Source of the DNA: Toxotes chatareus
Lineage: Eukaryota > Chordata > Actinopteri > Toxotidae
Direction: 5' to 3'
Assembly: GCA_016801885.1 (NCBI GenBank)
Contig: CM028903.1
Coordinates: 19,947,035 to 20,011,034, forward strand
DNA: 64,000 bases
Made by a program: the position numbers and the translations under genes. The notes under the pieces were generated by a model. That model was given only the letters and a program-made list of their open reading frames with translations. It was not told the DNA's origin and searched no databases. This document shows positions 34,670 to 47,300 of the stretch, piece after piece; position 1 is the stretch's first letter, and the number at the start of each line of letters is the position of its first letter.

Positions 34670-37035
34670 AAACTCAGCTGAAAGAGGATGACTACCAGTA
34701 AAATATATCAGTTTATATTTGTGTTTGCAGGAGGTGCAGCTGTGTTCGACTATAACTTTAGTACAAAGACATATAAGCCGTCTACCTTGTGGTTGTATCT
34801 CACTATATAACTACAAAGAAAATGTGGCCTACTCAGTTTGTGCGCCAATTTCTCATCCTCGCAGCCTGACTCTGCCACATTCAAATATACCGCATGCATG
34901 GTTTATCACTTGGCAACTACCATGCTTCACTCCTTTTGAGCCAGTGCAGTGCCATTACCAGCACCGGCTGCCAGGGGCAACGGGCCGGCTCCATGGGATT
35001 GGAATGCAGCCGTGTGTGTGTGGCAGGCAATCTGTCGCTTGTTTACACTTTATATATCACTCTCTCGGTGTCTGTCCATGACCATCTCCCTCCTGGTTGG
35101 ATTACATCTGCTTTTTTTTTCTCTCTTTCTGTCCTCTCGTCCCGCTGGATGTGTATCATACTATGAGTCACTATGTGACACACCGTAGCTTCTTCATGTG
35201 ATGTCTTCTGGTGCGCAAGCGCTGGATCACTTGCACTTCTGACATCTGTTAAACTTTGACAGCTGGACTGAAATCGCTATTGATCTGCGTAATGGAAGGC
35301 GTGATGCTCCAATCGGTGTGGTGATGTCACGGGATGAGACACAGACAAACGTACAATCTTTTTCCTGCTGGCTGCCTGGAGACGCCACCTATATTATCGA
35401 TCTATCACTTAAGTGTCACTTTTTCCACCATCGATCTGTCCACCTGAAATCTGGCCAACGACCAGAAAAACGACCTGAAATTAAGGCAAGGGAGGGAAAC
35501 GCTTTTGATCCAAGCTGCTAAATATCCTGTGCCTTCTTAACAGGCACACTTCACAGGTCACTGAGAGGCCAGAGCTGTTATCATGAAAAAGCTTGCTTCG
35601 CTTACAGAGCACCATCTTATCAAACAACAGTGATGGCTCCAACAGGAAAATCAATGCCTTTCCACCCCCATCGGGGCAAGTACCTCTAAAAGCATTTTCT
35701 ATCTTGCTTTTCAGCTGCATTTATTAATCTTTCAGCAGCTGACTCTCATCTCCCTCTCTATCTTAACATCTGGGATGAGGCTTAAGTGGTTACGAGCTCC
35801 TCTCACTCCCCTACCAGAAAAAATGCAGAGCTCACTGAAACCGGATGGTTTGCTTTTTAAGAGCAGAAAATTGAGCTTTGTTATGGATATGGATAGTGTA
35901 GATAGTGTTTGCTAATTGTTTCTAATTTTAGCCCTGTACTTGGTGAAGACAGGCAGTGTGGGGAATTGACACTTCTGTGTACAGTCAAATGTTTTTAATG
36001 GGAAAAATGCAAACAAATATGGCTGCTGTCTTGTCGCTGGTGCCATGGAGAAAAGATAAAGGCTGGTGAATATTCAAAAACCCGCCTCGCTCTCTGTGTT
36101 GGCTTGTCCACAGTAACTCAAACACTTGGAAATTGGGAGATTTTCCAACCTCCTCTCCTCCTTTTGACGATCCACTGGTAGAGGCAACTGGACAGGTCTT
36201 GGAAATATTGCGTTCAATTTGTCAAGTCTTTTCAGTTGTGAAGGAAGGCAGAAGAAGGAGAGAAGTGTTTAAGTTTCTGGCTCTAGGCCCAGATGACTGG
36301 TTATGGGCTGTTTGTCTAAGTTGTCTGATTCAGCCGTTGATGGAGGTATTATTTGCTGTTGGAGTAAGGATGAGTTGCAGCAGATTGTGTGAAATACGAT
36401 GGATTTTCTCAGCTCCTAGCTCAGGGGTAAGGCTAAGAGACAAAATAATCCCCCAACAAGGGCAATATAAACGAAATCCTCGATGGGTAAAATCCCATGT
36501 TTACTTGGACATACAATTCCACCACTTCCATTACTGCTAAGGCTTTTTTTGGGAATCGACATGGTGGGGTTTTTTTTAATGATTCTTCCTCCTTGACCAG
36601 TGCTGTTTGACATATAACAATTTGAGAAGGACTGTGGAAATTTATGAGCCAGGGACTGCAGGTCCATTTGCACTTGTGGAAATGAAAAGTCAGATATACA
36701 CACAAATACACACTTTCTTGTATTGCAAATGTTCCTCCATTGACCATGTTCATTCCCTTATTCCCCAAGCTGAACTTTAACCACCAATACTACTCAACAC
36801 CTACACTAATTTTAACACCATAAACATACAGCCTAATGGCAAAAAGATTCACACACACTTAAAAAAAGACACTAAAATTAAAAGTGGTAAAAGTGATTAT
36901 GGAAGCATTCAAAGAGCAAAATGAAGAAATTTCGGCTTATTTAGACTTTTAAAGAAGTACACACTAAGTATTAAAAAAAAAAAAAAAAACAGCTGCTTTG
37001 AATGGACGAGTAAAATTTAAGGTTTTAAGCCATAC
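34670..37035. other. Gene-free stretch
   Basis: Unique-looking sequence with modest GC. A 408-base open stretch at 36133-36540 starts at TTG rather than ATG and has no recognised domain, so it is not called as a gene. An A run lies at 36973-36990. Confidence 0.5.
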
Positions 37036-37430
37036 TGTCATGATCAGCCTCCGCACTGACTCTTTTGTGGACTTTTGTGGTTTGGTTTCTTTGTTTTCTT
37101 GTTTTCTGTATTTCCTGTTTTGTTTTGGAGTTATGTTCCTTGTGTATCTGTTCTGGTGTTGCTTCCTGTCTTTGTGCCGTTCCCTCCTTTGTTTGTGTCT
37201 GCCCCACCCTGATGTACTTCACCTGCTCCCAATTACCTCTTGTGTATTAAAGTCTCTAGATGCCCATGTCTCCTTGTCAGTTTGTCTGTGTTTGCTCCAG
37301 TCTTTCTTCCTCCTGTCTTCCTATGGATTTTCCTCCTTTGCTGTTTTTGTTCATGTAAGAGTTTCTTCATTTTCCTTCGAGTATGTTTTGGAGTGTTTTT
37401 TTCCCCATGTGGATGTTTATGGTTTATTCC
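37036..37430 (+). mobile_element. Possible solo LTR-like block
   Basis: It begins TGTCATGATCAGCCTCCGCA and continues as T- and GT-rich, C-punctuated DNA with CACCTGCTCCCAATTACC and a GTGTATTAAAGTC stretch, a layout I associate with fish gypsy-type long terminal repeats. No second copy, no internal coding region and no clear 5-bp duplication are visible, so the class is uncertain. Confidence 0.3.
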
Positions 37431-37461
37431 AATAAATAAATAAATAAATAAATAAATAAAA
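37431..37461. repeat. (AAAT)n microsatellite
   Basis: About seven AAAT/AATA units directly after the LTR-like block. It could instead be the tail of a non-LTR element. Confidence 0.9.
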
Positions 37462-37464
37462 AAT

Positions 37465-40400
37465 CGAAGTTGTACACCTCCCAGTTTGAACTGTTTCCCT
37501 GTGCTGTTTCATGCTAGTCATATTCTGTATCAAAGTTCCTCTCACAGTTTCATTCAAATGAATCCTTCTCATTTCTGATCTCAATTTGATATTATTACCA
37601 GGAATATGGATGATTCATGCCTGTGTTGGACCCCATCTGAAGTCATTTCATTGCATAGGAAATTACAACTAAATCTAGCTATTCTGTGAATTCTTGTAAC
37701 AGTCTACTTTTCCATCACTAGCTCATCTATTCATTATTTTTTTATTTGTCTGAGTGCCAAATTTGTAAATGATCAAAAATTAGGTTATGTGCTTATTTGG
37801 TTTAACATCATCACATTTGCCAAATATGACACACAAGTATGAATTTGCTACTTGTGTGAAGCAGCAGGAATATTCTCTTCATTCAACCCAGTGAACTGCT
37901 GCTAGGTTTTTTTTTTTTTTTTGAAAATCTTCTGAATTTTTATTTTGTTTTAATAGCAGACTCTGCTAGGTCACTCCCGTGTTGTTTATATTACTGGTGC
38001 TACTGTGGCTGTGGCAGGAGTGATGTGATAAAGACTGTGTGTGTGTGTGTGTGTGTGGCAGCCATGCCCTCAGTTTAAATGCTGCAGGGCCCCGGGGATG
38101 GACACTCACACTCAAAGTGTCTTTCCGTGTTGGGCAGGACAAGCTGTTTTGTTATTGGACGACTAAAAATAAAAACCTCTGACCTTGACTGGCCGCTGAT
38201 GAAGAGGGGAGGTGATGAGAGAGCTCGCAAGTGTGTGTCTGTGTGTTTGACAGAGAGATGGAGAGAGACAGGAAGTGAGGGAAGATGAGATAAGATTGTA
38301 GGAGTAAGCATTAGATGTGGCAAGAGGAAAACAGATGGGGGAGTCATGAAAGGGAATACATGGGAGAAAAAGGGTTAGAAATATAATTGGACATAGATTC
38401 TGTGCATCACAGAATTGTGAGACCTCTTAGATTTGCACTTCAAACTTGTTTGGATAAATTTGAAAACACATTCCTATTTTGGCCTTGCATTCACACCAAG
38501 CTAGCATTTTCCCTTCTCGAAAATGTGCTATTGAAAATGCTCTCCAGAATACAAGTTAAAAGTAAAGAATGCTGGTCCCTATATTGCAGTTTGTCCAAAG
38601 ATAAACAGAAATTCATTCATTATGACTGAGTATTTCTTCACAGATAGGATGACATGATTTCCTGAAGATAAGAAACCACCTCTCCGTAGTCTCCAACTCT
38701 CCTTGATCACTTAATTTGTGTGGTGACAAATCACACATTACAGGTTTTGCCTTTAATTTATAGTCATGCATTCTTTTTTTTTTTTTATTTCCAAGACAAT
38801 TACGCAAACATTCAACACAATGAGTGACTGTTCTATTAGCCAGACGTCTGAATAACTTCCCACATTTATGATTTTTTTTTTTTTTTTTTAGCTGTACAGG
38901 TTCCTGTAAATCAAGTTAGATAAATAACAGCCCTTAAATCTGAATAATTCTTTGACTGATGTGAAAAGCATAAAGCTTCTTGCAACAGCTACCACAGCCT
39001 CCATGTCTACTGCAAGGGATGTCAACGAGGTGGCTCCATCCATCCATCTTGCACAAACTGCAATATGAGGACCAGCTTTTTTTTTTTTTTGATTAAGGCA
39101 AAAATAACCTCCCAGTCCAAGCAGGAAAAAAGCAGGATGTCTGATGGAAAAAATGAAGGAAAGCCAATTCAGCCTAATTATCCGTCTACTGTCTCAATGC
39201 GACAGCTCAGGAAAAACAGTTCACCTTCACAGCTTAGTTTACAGGCACTGTAGCATTTATGAGCTGCAAAATAAGCATAAGTTTATGCAACAGAATCAGA
39301 AGAATGTGTCACTGATGGCGTCTAATTTATCCATTTTCCTGCACTGAGATATGTAGAATATAGGTTTAACCTGCTGAGGATTAACTAGGCAATGTCCACT
39401 AAGTCAATCAGTTTCTTACTTATTTGTCTTGCCTTGTTTTCTCTTTTGGTGTGACCCAATTTGGTCTCTACATAAATGCCACAGTACTTCCTGCGTGGTT
39501 ACTCAGTGTTGTCACGAGACTGTGACCTGTGGCGTTGTTCAAAATGAGTGTAATTCTCAGCTGGACATTTTGCAACAAATACACTTTAGTCTGCTACACA
39601 TTTTAGTTGTATACTAGTGTTGGCCAAGCAGGCCCAGAAGTCTAATGTTACTACACAGAGAGATGATAGAGATGAAGGCAGTGGAATCAACCAGGGAGCA
39701 GTAAAGCTGAGATCACATTCAAATACTGATGCTTCTGCTCTACAAATGCACTGTGGGCCTGTACAGCCTGTACTTGTCTCCCCAGCACAGTGCAGGACAT
39801 GGAGCATAAGAGGAAAGGTACAAGTGCTATTTAAAGCCTGACTGTCAGCACCAGAGGACATACACAAAAGACAGCTAGGGAATAGAAGTGAAACATGGCG
39901 TAATGTAAAAGAAGTATGGGTATGGCGGAGAGGGAGAGCGGTGGAGTCTGTACGAGGAGGAACACATTAGCCGTGAATATGCTCTGTACAGTTTCTTTCA
40001 TGTTATAAACTATAGTCCATTATATAGCTCTTTCTTGGCTTTCTCGCAAATTTGTGGCTAATGCAGCCTTCAAAGTCAAATGTAACTGGGTTACTGTGGG
40101 ACTGTAATGATGTCATCTGTCTCCTGTCATCAGTGACAGGAAAAGAAATTTGCTGTGGTGCTGTTTACGAAGGCTGTACAGATGTTGGTTAAAGTTTTAT
40201 GGCTCTTGATTAACATCAGAAAGATTCATTGGAGCCATGGCATCTTTTCGTCCTGTTTGTGAGGTTGTGTGCAGATGCAGTGCCGATGTGTGCCTGATTG
40301 TGTTTGTGAACGCCTCAACGCTGATATGTCATAAATTGAACCAACAAGGCTCTTGTCATTTTTAATCATGTACGTCAGTGGCTGTGCAACATAAACTCAT

Positions 40401-41015
40401 GGGAACAATGCAGCAGTACATGTTTGGGTTTTGGCGACACTCCGACAGTGGTAACCTAATTATCACCCTTCCTGTCCCTCTTCACACACGCAGCCAATCA
40501 TGTCATTTCCGCTCCGGTAGCATGTTATTACGGAACGCTGTCAGCTGCTTGGTGTATTTGGCCTCTTTTTGACATGTTTAGGACATTAGGAACAATCTTC
40601 ATTAAAGATAAAACACCTGTCAGAGCAGGAAAGCATCTACGTTGAGCTAAGTCAAAGGGGAATTTATCCTCCAAAGCGAGAACGTTTAAAATGATCCGAG
40701 GCTAAATGGAGAATTTATCCCTCTGTACTGCCTGTGTGATGTGACTAATGTCAGATTAAAGTTCATTAAAAAATTTACAAGGAACTGACAGTTTCTGTGA
40801 TGATATTAGCAAGAAATCAGTCCATTATTTTGTGTTTATCTCTGCCAAGAAAAACATGTATTCTGAGGCATGCTGAACTGCTTCTCTCGTCCTTGTAGCA
40901 GACTTTTCTGCTAAGGGAGTAGACTCATCAAATACAGTTAAACAAGGGTCCTGTCCTTGCTCTCAGTCATCTCTTGGGAGGGACAAAGCAGCAGAAATGT
41001 GCTGAAGCAAATGAG
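37465..41015. other. Gene-free stretch
   Basis: T runs at 37905-37922, 38774-38787 and 38872-38889, and a GT tract at 38036-38058. No exon or transposon recognised. Confidence 0.5.
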
Positions 41016-41019
41016 CAAG

Positions 41020-41290
41020 CCTCCACTGTGCAAACAACCGCCAGGCTAATTGGCCGGCTGTGAGCGTTAATGTGAAACCGTGCGGTTCTCCTCCTTTCCT
41101 TCAATTGAACCGCCAAACTCAGCAGCCCCCACTTTTATAATGGAATTAAGGGAAAAAAAGAAAATGGCCTGGTTTGAGAATTAAGGAAATGTGATATGTG
41201 GTCTACAGTAATTAGGGCCTACAGAGTGACGACTGTGAGCGCTTAGTGCGAGACAATTCCCATGTGGACAAGCCATAATTATGATGGGAT
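41020..41290. promoter_or_regulatory. Candidate conserved non-coding element
   Basis: A repeat-free stretch with several homeodomain-type cores (CAGGCTAATTGGCC, CAGTAATTAGGG, CCATAATTATGATG) and an even base composition, unlike the microsatellite-rich DNA around it. Large introns of developmental genes in fish often hold such elements. Conservation cannot be tested here, so this is a guess from texture. Confidence 0.25.
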
Positions 41291-41342
41291 TTCTGCCTCT
41301 TCTTCCTTCCCATGATGAAAAGGTTTTATTGTTCCACTGCTT

Positions 41343-41366
41343 AAAAAAAAAAAAAAAAAAAAAAAA
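41343..41366. repeat. Poly(A) run
   Basis: A run of 24 A residues followed by GGGG. Confidence 0.95.
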
Positions 41367-41369
41367 GGG

Positions 41370-44300
41370 GCAAAGGAGGGATCAGCATCAGTTGATGAAA
41401 GGAAGCTCTCTGAAAAGTGCCACCGCTGCAAAAAGAGCTTCATTTCATCTCGGCGGCACCAGCACTCTCCCACTTTTTGTCTTTCCTCTTCCCCCTTTCT
41501 CCCGTTGCCCTTAAACTGCTGGAGACGTACGGAAGAGCTGCATCAGACGCTATATAGAAAATTCACAGGAAGGTGTGTGAAGACTTTTTTTGTCGGTGCA
41601 TTGTGATCTCCTCGGATGCGTACCACAATGGGTGTCAGCGCCGCTTAGAATGAGACAGCTGCACGTCGTGCTGTTTTGCTGAGCTTTTAAGAAATGTTGT
41701 TGTGTGAGTGTGGGTTTATGTGTGTCTGAGCCGCTCTGCGTTATTGTGTGCCGCTTTTGGCCGACTGCCTGCCATTTCTTATGGGATGTGGCATTTCCCA
41801 CTGTGGTGTCTGTTTCAGAAAGAGCATCGTAATCCGGCCTACTTGCTGTCCCAACTGCATAAAAGAGCTAAAGTCAGGGAGAACTTTGCCAAAGCCTGAC
41901 AGCGCTATCTACATTCAAAGGCCTGGTTCACATTGAAATCTGAACAAAAGCTCCAGTGCTTGACAAACTACACTACCCATAACCCCTTTCATGAGTGGAG
42001 GGGGACAGAGACAACAGCAACCTGGTGAGACTGTATCAGTAAGTTGAAACTTAGCATCTGGACCAGAGTAGTGTTTACAGAGTATATTATAGTGGCAAGC
42101 ATCATTACACAGAATCCATAAAGTAGTCCACCACCTCAGATGACAACTCTTTAATATGGGGCCATTACTGCTACTGGTTCCGCTGCCTTGCAGCATCCTC
42201 TCCTCTACACTATGCATGCATTTCAAAAGTATTCCTAATGACATTTTCTTTTTGGCATGCAGCAGCTGAGCATATTGTATTGTTGACTTGATGTATTGAC
42301 AGAAAGGAAGTTTACAGAGGTAGATGTGGCTGTGACAAAGCGCTCATGAAAGGCACAGGGCAAACTGTGAAACTGCACAGCTGCAGAAGATGGTTAGCAT
42401 TTCAAACAAAGACTAGGGAATGCTGGAGTGTTGGGTCATATATGTGTGTGTGTGTGTGTATTTGAGCAAGGCAGAGGCTTTTTGTAATGGAAAGCAGGGT
42501 ATAAATAATCCAAATATGATGAGGGAGATGGTTAACGGAACAAAACTAAAAGGGTTCATGGGTCCATTTATTCTCCCCAGACAGTAATGAGAGGATGGAT
42601 TCACTGGCTGAGATTTACTGTATGTTTCTGTGGGAGATGGAATTACAAGCTGTAGAGATAATATTTGTCTCTAGATGTGTATGTGTGTATTGTTTTTTTT
42701 GTTTGTTTTTTGTTTTTCCAATTACTTTGTCTGCACCCACATGTTCTGGTTTTGTAACTGGTCTGGTTTTTGAGTCAAAGGCTGGAGAACAGAGATGTGT
42801 TTTTATATTTCCTAATGAAGCACATTGCTGGCACTCTAGTCTTGGTTAAGCATGAGAAAATCATGTAATTTTTGTTTCTCACATACCCATCAGCCCACAC
42901 TGATGTTGGAGAAATGGCTTGCACCTAATTACTTATGAGAGAATCTGTCACTTTATATGTGATTTCCTTTACTCGAGCCAGGGTCACTGTGCAAACACGT
43001 CTGTAATACGCTAGTTTTTACTTAATGATTTACATCACAAACAAGGCAGATTTTTAACAAGGTGTCCTTGTATTCCCACGTGACTGCACTTGACAACATT
43101 TGACATGTTTACAACTCTGCTCAATTATCTAGATTACACCTTTCCAAAAAGCTTGTTGGTGTGAAGCGGGAGCATGATTAATAGAAGACTCTGCATAGGC
43201 CTACAGTACACTGTACAGGCAGTCATACTGTCACCTGCTGGTTTGTGAGCAAACCTGTTATGCAGCTGTCAGTAAGTGCCGATGACTGATGGGTTTGGAA
43301 TCAGAATTAAATCAGAATTAATGGCCATTTTAATGAAGTGAATAGCGTTGCCACTTTGTACTCGAGTTTTGCAGGTGAGTGTGGTTTTATTGAAGGGCTT
43401 TGCTGTAGGCTGTGGTTGTTCTTTATTGAAATGGTCTGAGATATAACATGACATTTTAAATTGGAAATTTAAATCCGTGCTTGGAGTGAGATCCGTTCCC
43501 ACTGAGTCAGAACAAAGACACAGTGCATCGACTACTTTGAACACACGGTGAGAGGCCTTATCTGTACTAATTAAGTACTATAACATTTACTTCAAATTCC
43601 CTCCATGTAGCAGAGCAGGTACCAGCCAAAGCAGCCACAGCAGTCTTCTTCAGTCTGCTTAACTTCTCTTTACCTTCCACAGGAGATCAATCTTAAGAGA
43701 TCTGAGCCCTGACTGCTGCGATAAAAACCTTTCTTGGTGTCAGAGCGATGACTTTGACCCTCCGCTCATGGCGGGTGTCTGTTGAACGTTCTGTCTCACT
43801 TCTTGTCTTTTCATCGTGACTGAAAAGAGAGGAGGACGGGGCGTATTTATCTCCTCGGGGGACAGATGAGGGCTTTCGTGGCAGGGTTGGTGACACCCAG
43901 TGGGACTGAGGGACACGCCTGCCCGATGCCTTATCAGATCAAACACGTCCCCCGCATTACCGCTCTGGAAGCAACCAGAAGGCCGTTTTAATACTCCCCT
44001 GCCTGACTGGTAATGGTTTGATTACTAATGGCTGGTGGGTCATTAGAAAAGGGGAGAAGATGGACGAGGCTGTTAAGCAGGGGAAAGTAGAGAAATGTTC
44101 CCAATTGCTCTTTTATGTAGATGTCACTACAGACTGCCACAAAACAACAGTGAAGGGTATTGTGAATGTGACTCAGATCGATGTTATGTAGTAAAAGCAC
44201 TTCAGAGGACAGCTTTGGCTTCATTGGAGGTGAAATATGTTTTTATTATTCTTTTATGGCCTTTTTATTTTTTGTAATAGTCAACAAAGAGTCACAGAGA

Positions 44301-47300
44301 GGGAATGACATGCGCTCCGACCTATATCACTTGTACATTCAGCCATTTGATGCACATTGCTCCCAGAGGAGCAACTTCGAGCTGCATAAAGCTGCTGCTA
44401 GAGGCAAAATTTATCTGTCTTTAAGTATGTGTATAGAGCCACATGAGAGTTTAGTGTGTATCATATTTAAAAACTCTTTGTAACATTTACCCCTAAATGG
44501 GCACAAGCATAGAGATAAGTGAGAAATCAAACTAATTAAATTACCCTTATTTTCTAATTCTTTAGGACTTAAAAAAAAAAAAAAAAAATTTGACTTTTAT
44601 TTGTCATTTTATATTATGTATCTTTGGGGTATGTTTTCCATTTAGGGTTTTGGGTTTGGAAAAAAACTTAACTTAATACATGTAGCCATAAATATTGGAA
44701 CATGAATATCTCATTGGCAATGGAAGGTCAGGAAAGCAGCTCTGAGCATTTTGTCAAGTGACAATACCAAACACCACTGAAGCACATCCTGCACCAGCCT
44801 TTCTCTCTGAATAGCAAACAGAATGATACATGCATTTCCACAAGTGCAGCCAAAATGCTATAACTAATCAAATGAATTCAAATGTTCTTACTAACTACCT
44901 ATATATCCTTCTTATCCATATGCCACTAGCCAAATATCCTCTTTTGGTACTTTGCCTCATCATTAGAGTAAGTAGTAGCTCTAATGGTGCTGCAGCGGTG
45001 GAGGCTGTCTTCACTTTTGGCCCATTGTCCACTGATGAAAGTTCATCATCTTCATCTTGGTCTCTCTTGAATGAATGAATGAATGAATTCAATGAACCCG
45101 ATGACCCATTGGGAGGCGAGAGTCTCTCTCCCATGAACAATAGAAGATGCTGACAGAAAATCCCTGAAAATATTCAGGCAAGCTAGAAGCTGACACGCTG
45201 AAGCTACATTCACAGTTGGTCCCAGATTGAGGGCACCAAGTCACCTGACTGTTTTTGAGCCAATTCCCAATCAGGGTTTCCCCCGAGGCCCCCAGCAGTC
45301 TTTAAAATGTCTGTGCCTCCCAGGGCACAAAAAACATTCAGGGATAATTGATTATACACTGCTCATGTGGCACCATTAAAAAGGCTGCAACTGATTTTCT
45401 TTGCTCTATCATTTGAACACTACTCATCAAAACCATATTTTCCCCAGTAAGAATTGAGCGAAACAGCCCACCATGGGGCTGTCCTCTCCTGCTCACTCTC
45501 GGTATCGCTCACTAGTTTGTCAGGTGCTGGTAGCATCTACGGCTCTGGTGTTGTTTCACCTGGGATGTCGACAATGGTCCATTACTGCAACAATGCTTCT
45601 CTTGGGTCCATTACGTGTACGATTCTGTGGGCACACGTGTACAGAAACACACACCTTTGCGCACACATACACCACTGAGATGCTTTAAAAGTCCCTGGGG
45701 AATTGGCTGTGATTATTGTGGTTACCGTGATTGCTATCATCGTCTCCCATCTCGGCCATTATCAGTGGAGCATTTCCCTTTCAGCTCAGCGCTCTGTTTA
45801 CCCTAATGTGAGCTGGGGGGAACATAGCAGAGAGGCATCTTCCATAAACACCTTGTTATCTCTCACTCCTTCTCTAATTTTCTCTCCATTCTATCATTCT
45901 CGCTCATTTCCCCATCTCTCAATGGGCTGTGTGGGGCCGCGGCTCTCCGGTTGAAATAGAAGAAAGCACAGGTTGTATATTGCGTGTTTGTTTTGGAGGC
46001 TCATTGCTGTTTGTTAGTCAGCATCCAAAGTTGTTGCTCATGGCTGCTTTCTCTGGAGTTGTACAGTTGTTCAGTAGTTTGATTTCCCACCACGTCCGTA
46101 ACAAAACATGGCCGCATCCTATTTACACTTAAAGACGTGCCAAAAAAAAGAGTGGGAAGTAAATAATTTCTGCCACTGATGCCCACACATTTCTGCTTTC
46201 TGGCTCAGGTTTTTTATTATTCGTCTCTTTCTTTGCTCTCCCCCTCATCTGCATGAGGAAGCCTTAGCCAAAGCACTCAGTCAATTCTGCACAAATGGGA
46301 TTCTTCCAAGTCCAAACAGAGAAGATTGAAATCCGGAGGCACGTATTTGAAGGGTGTTAAACATGTCACCCAGTTAATGCTTCTTCAAACAGAAAAAAAC
46401 AGAGAGATTCCAAGTCATATTAAAACTTGATTTCCTGGAGTACAGTCTCCGGCTGCTCTGTCAGGTATAGGTAATAACCTCCTCTGTGCTTTATTGCTGG
46501 TTAAACACATGCAACTGTGGCCTGGATCAAAGTAAGCACTCGTATATCTGTGATTTTATGAGCACCAAAGCCTGAGCGATTCCTGAGTAATGCTTCCTGA
46601 CGGCTCAGACGAAGAACCAATCATGGGCCTCTGATGTCTAAGGCAGAATCCAGTATTTGTTTACTGCAAAACTTGTACAAATCTGGAGCAAGTTTGCCAC
46701 GTGAGTAGGTGGACGTTTTTCCCATGGTCAAGACGACGTGTGTGAGTTTGAGTCACACTCCACAGTGACATTTAATCAGACTGTGATCTGTCATGTTATC
46801 CCCCTGTCATTCCCCAAGACACGCACTTCAGCAGAAGCTGGATGTGTGTAAGAACGTGTGAATGTTGCATTGCAAGAGGTGTGAATCTGCGGTGCCACAG
46901 ATAATGCCTGGCTTGTGTCGCTATGTCATTGCCTCGTGCTGTCTGAGCTGCTGTTCCCTGTACACACACACACACACACACACACTTCTGTTCCCTCCAA
47001 CCTTTCTTGCCCAGAGCTTTTATCAGCAATTCATTTCCCAGTATCTCAGCCATCAATCATTCGCGCTTGTCCTCAAATGCAGCCGTCACTCCTAAAGACG
47101 AAGAGAGGGAGCGATGTATACACAAGGAGACACAAGCTCAGACAGGCAAGAGAGGGGAGCTTTTTAATTAAGATTGCAATCGACAGGCACTTTTGAGAGA
47201 TGAAACTGTGCCTCATTTTTGGAAGTGTTTGATCCTGAGCTGACTGTGTGCTGCGGCTGGCCCTGGGTCCTGTCTGTCCTTACAACTCTGAGTGACTTAC

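Noticed and set aside
36133..36540. 135-codon open frame
   Set aside because: It starts at TTG, shows no domain and has no promoter or splice context.
41810..41910. Possible internal exon after the pyrimidine tract and CAG near 41820
   Set aside because: About 26 open codons follow, but there is no good splice donor before the stop and no protein similarity.
45275..45330. CAGGGTTTCCCCC-like sequence resembling a hAT terminus
   Set aside because: No matching opposite end and no target duplication were found.
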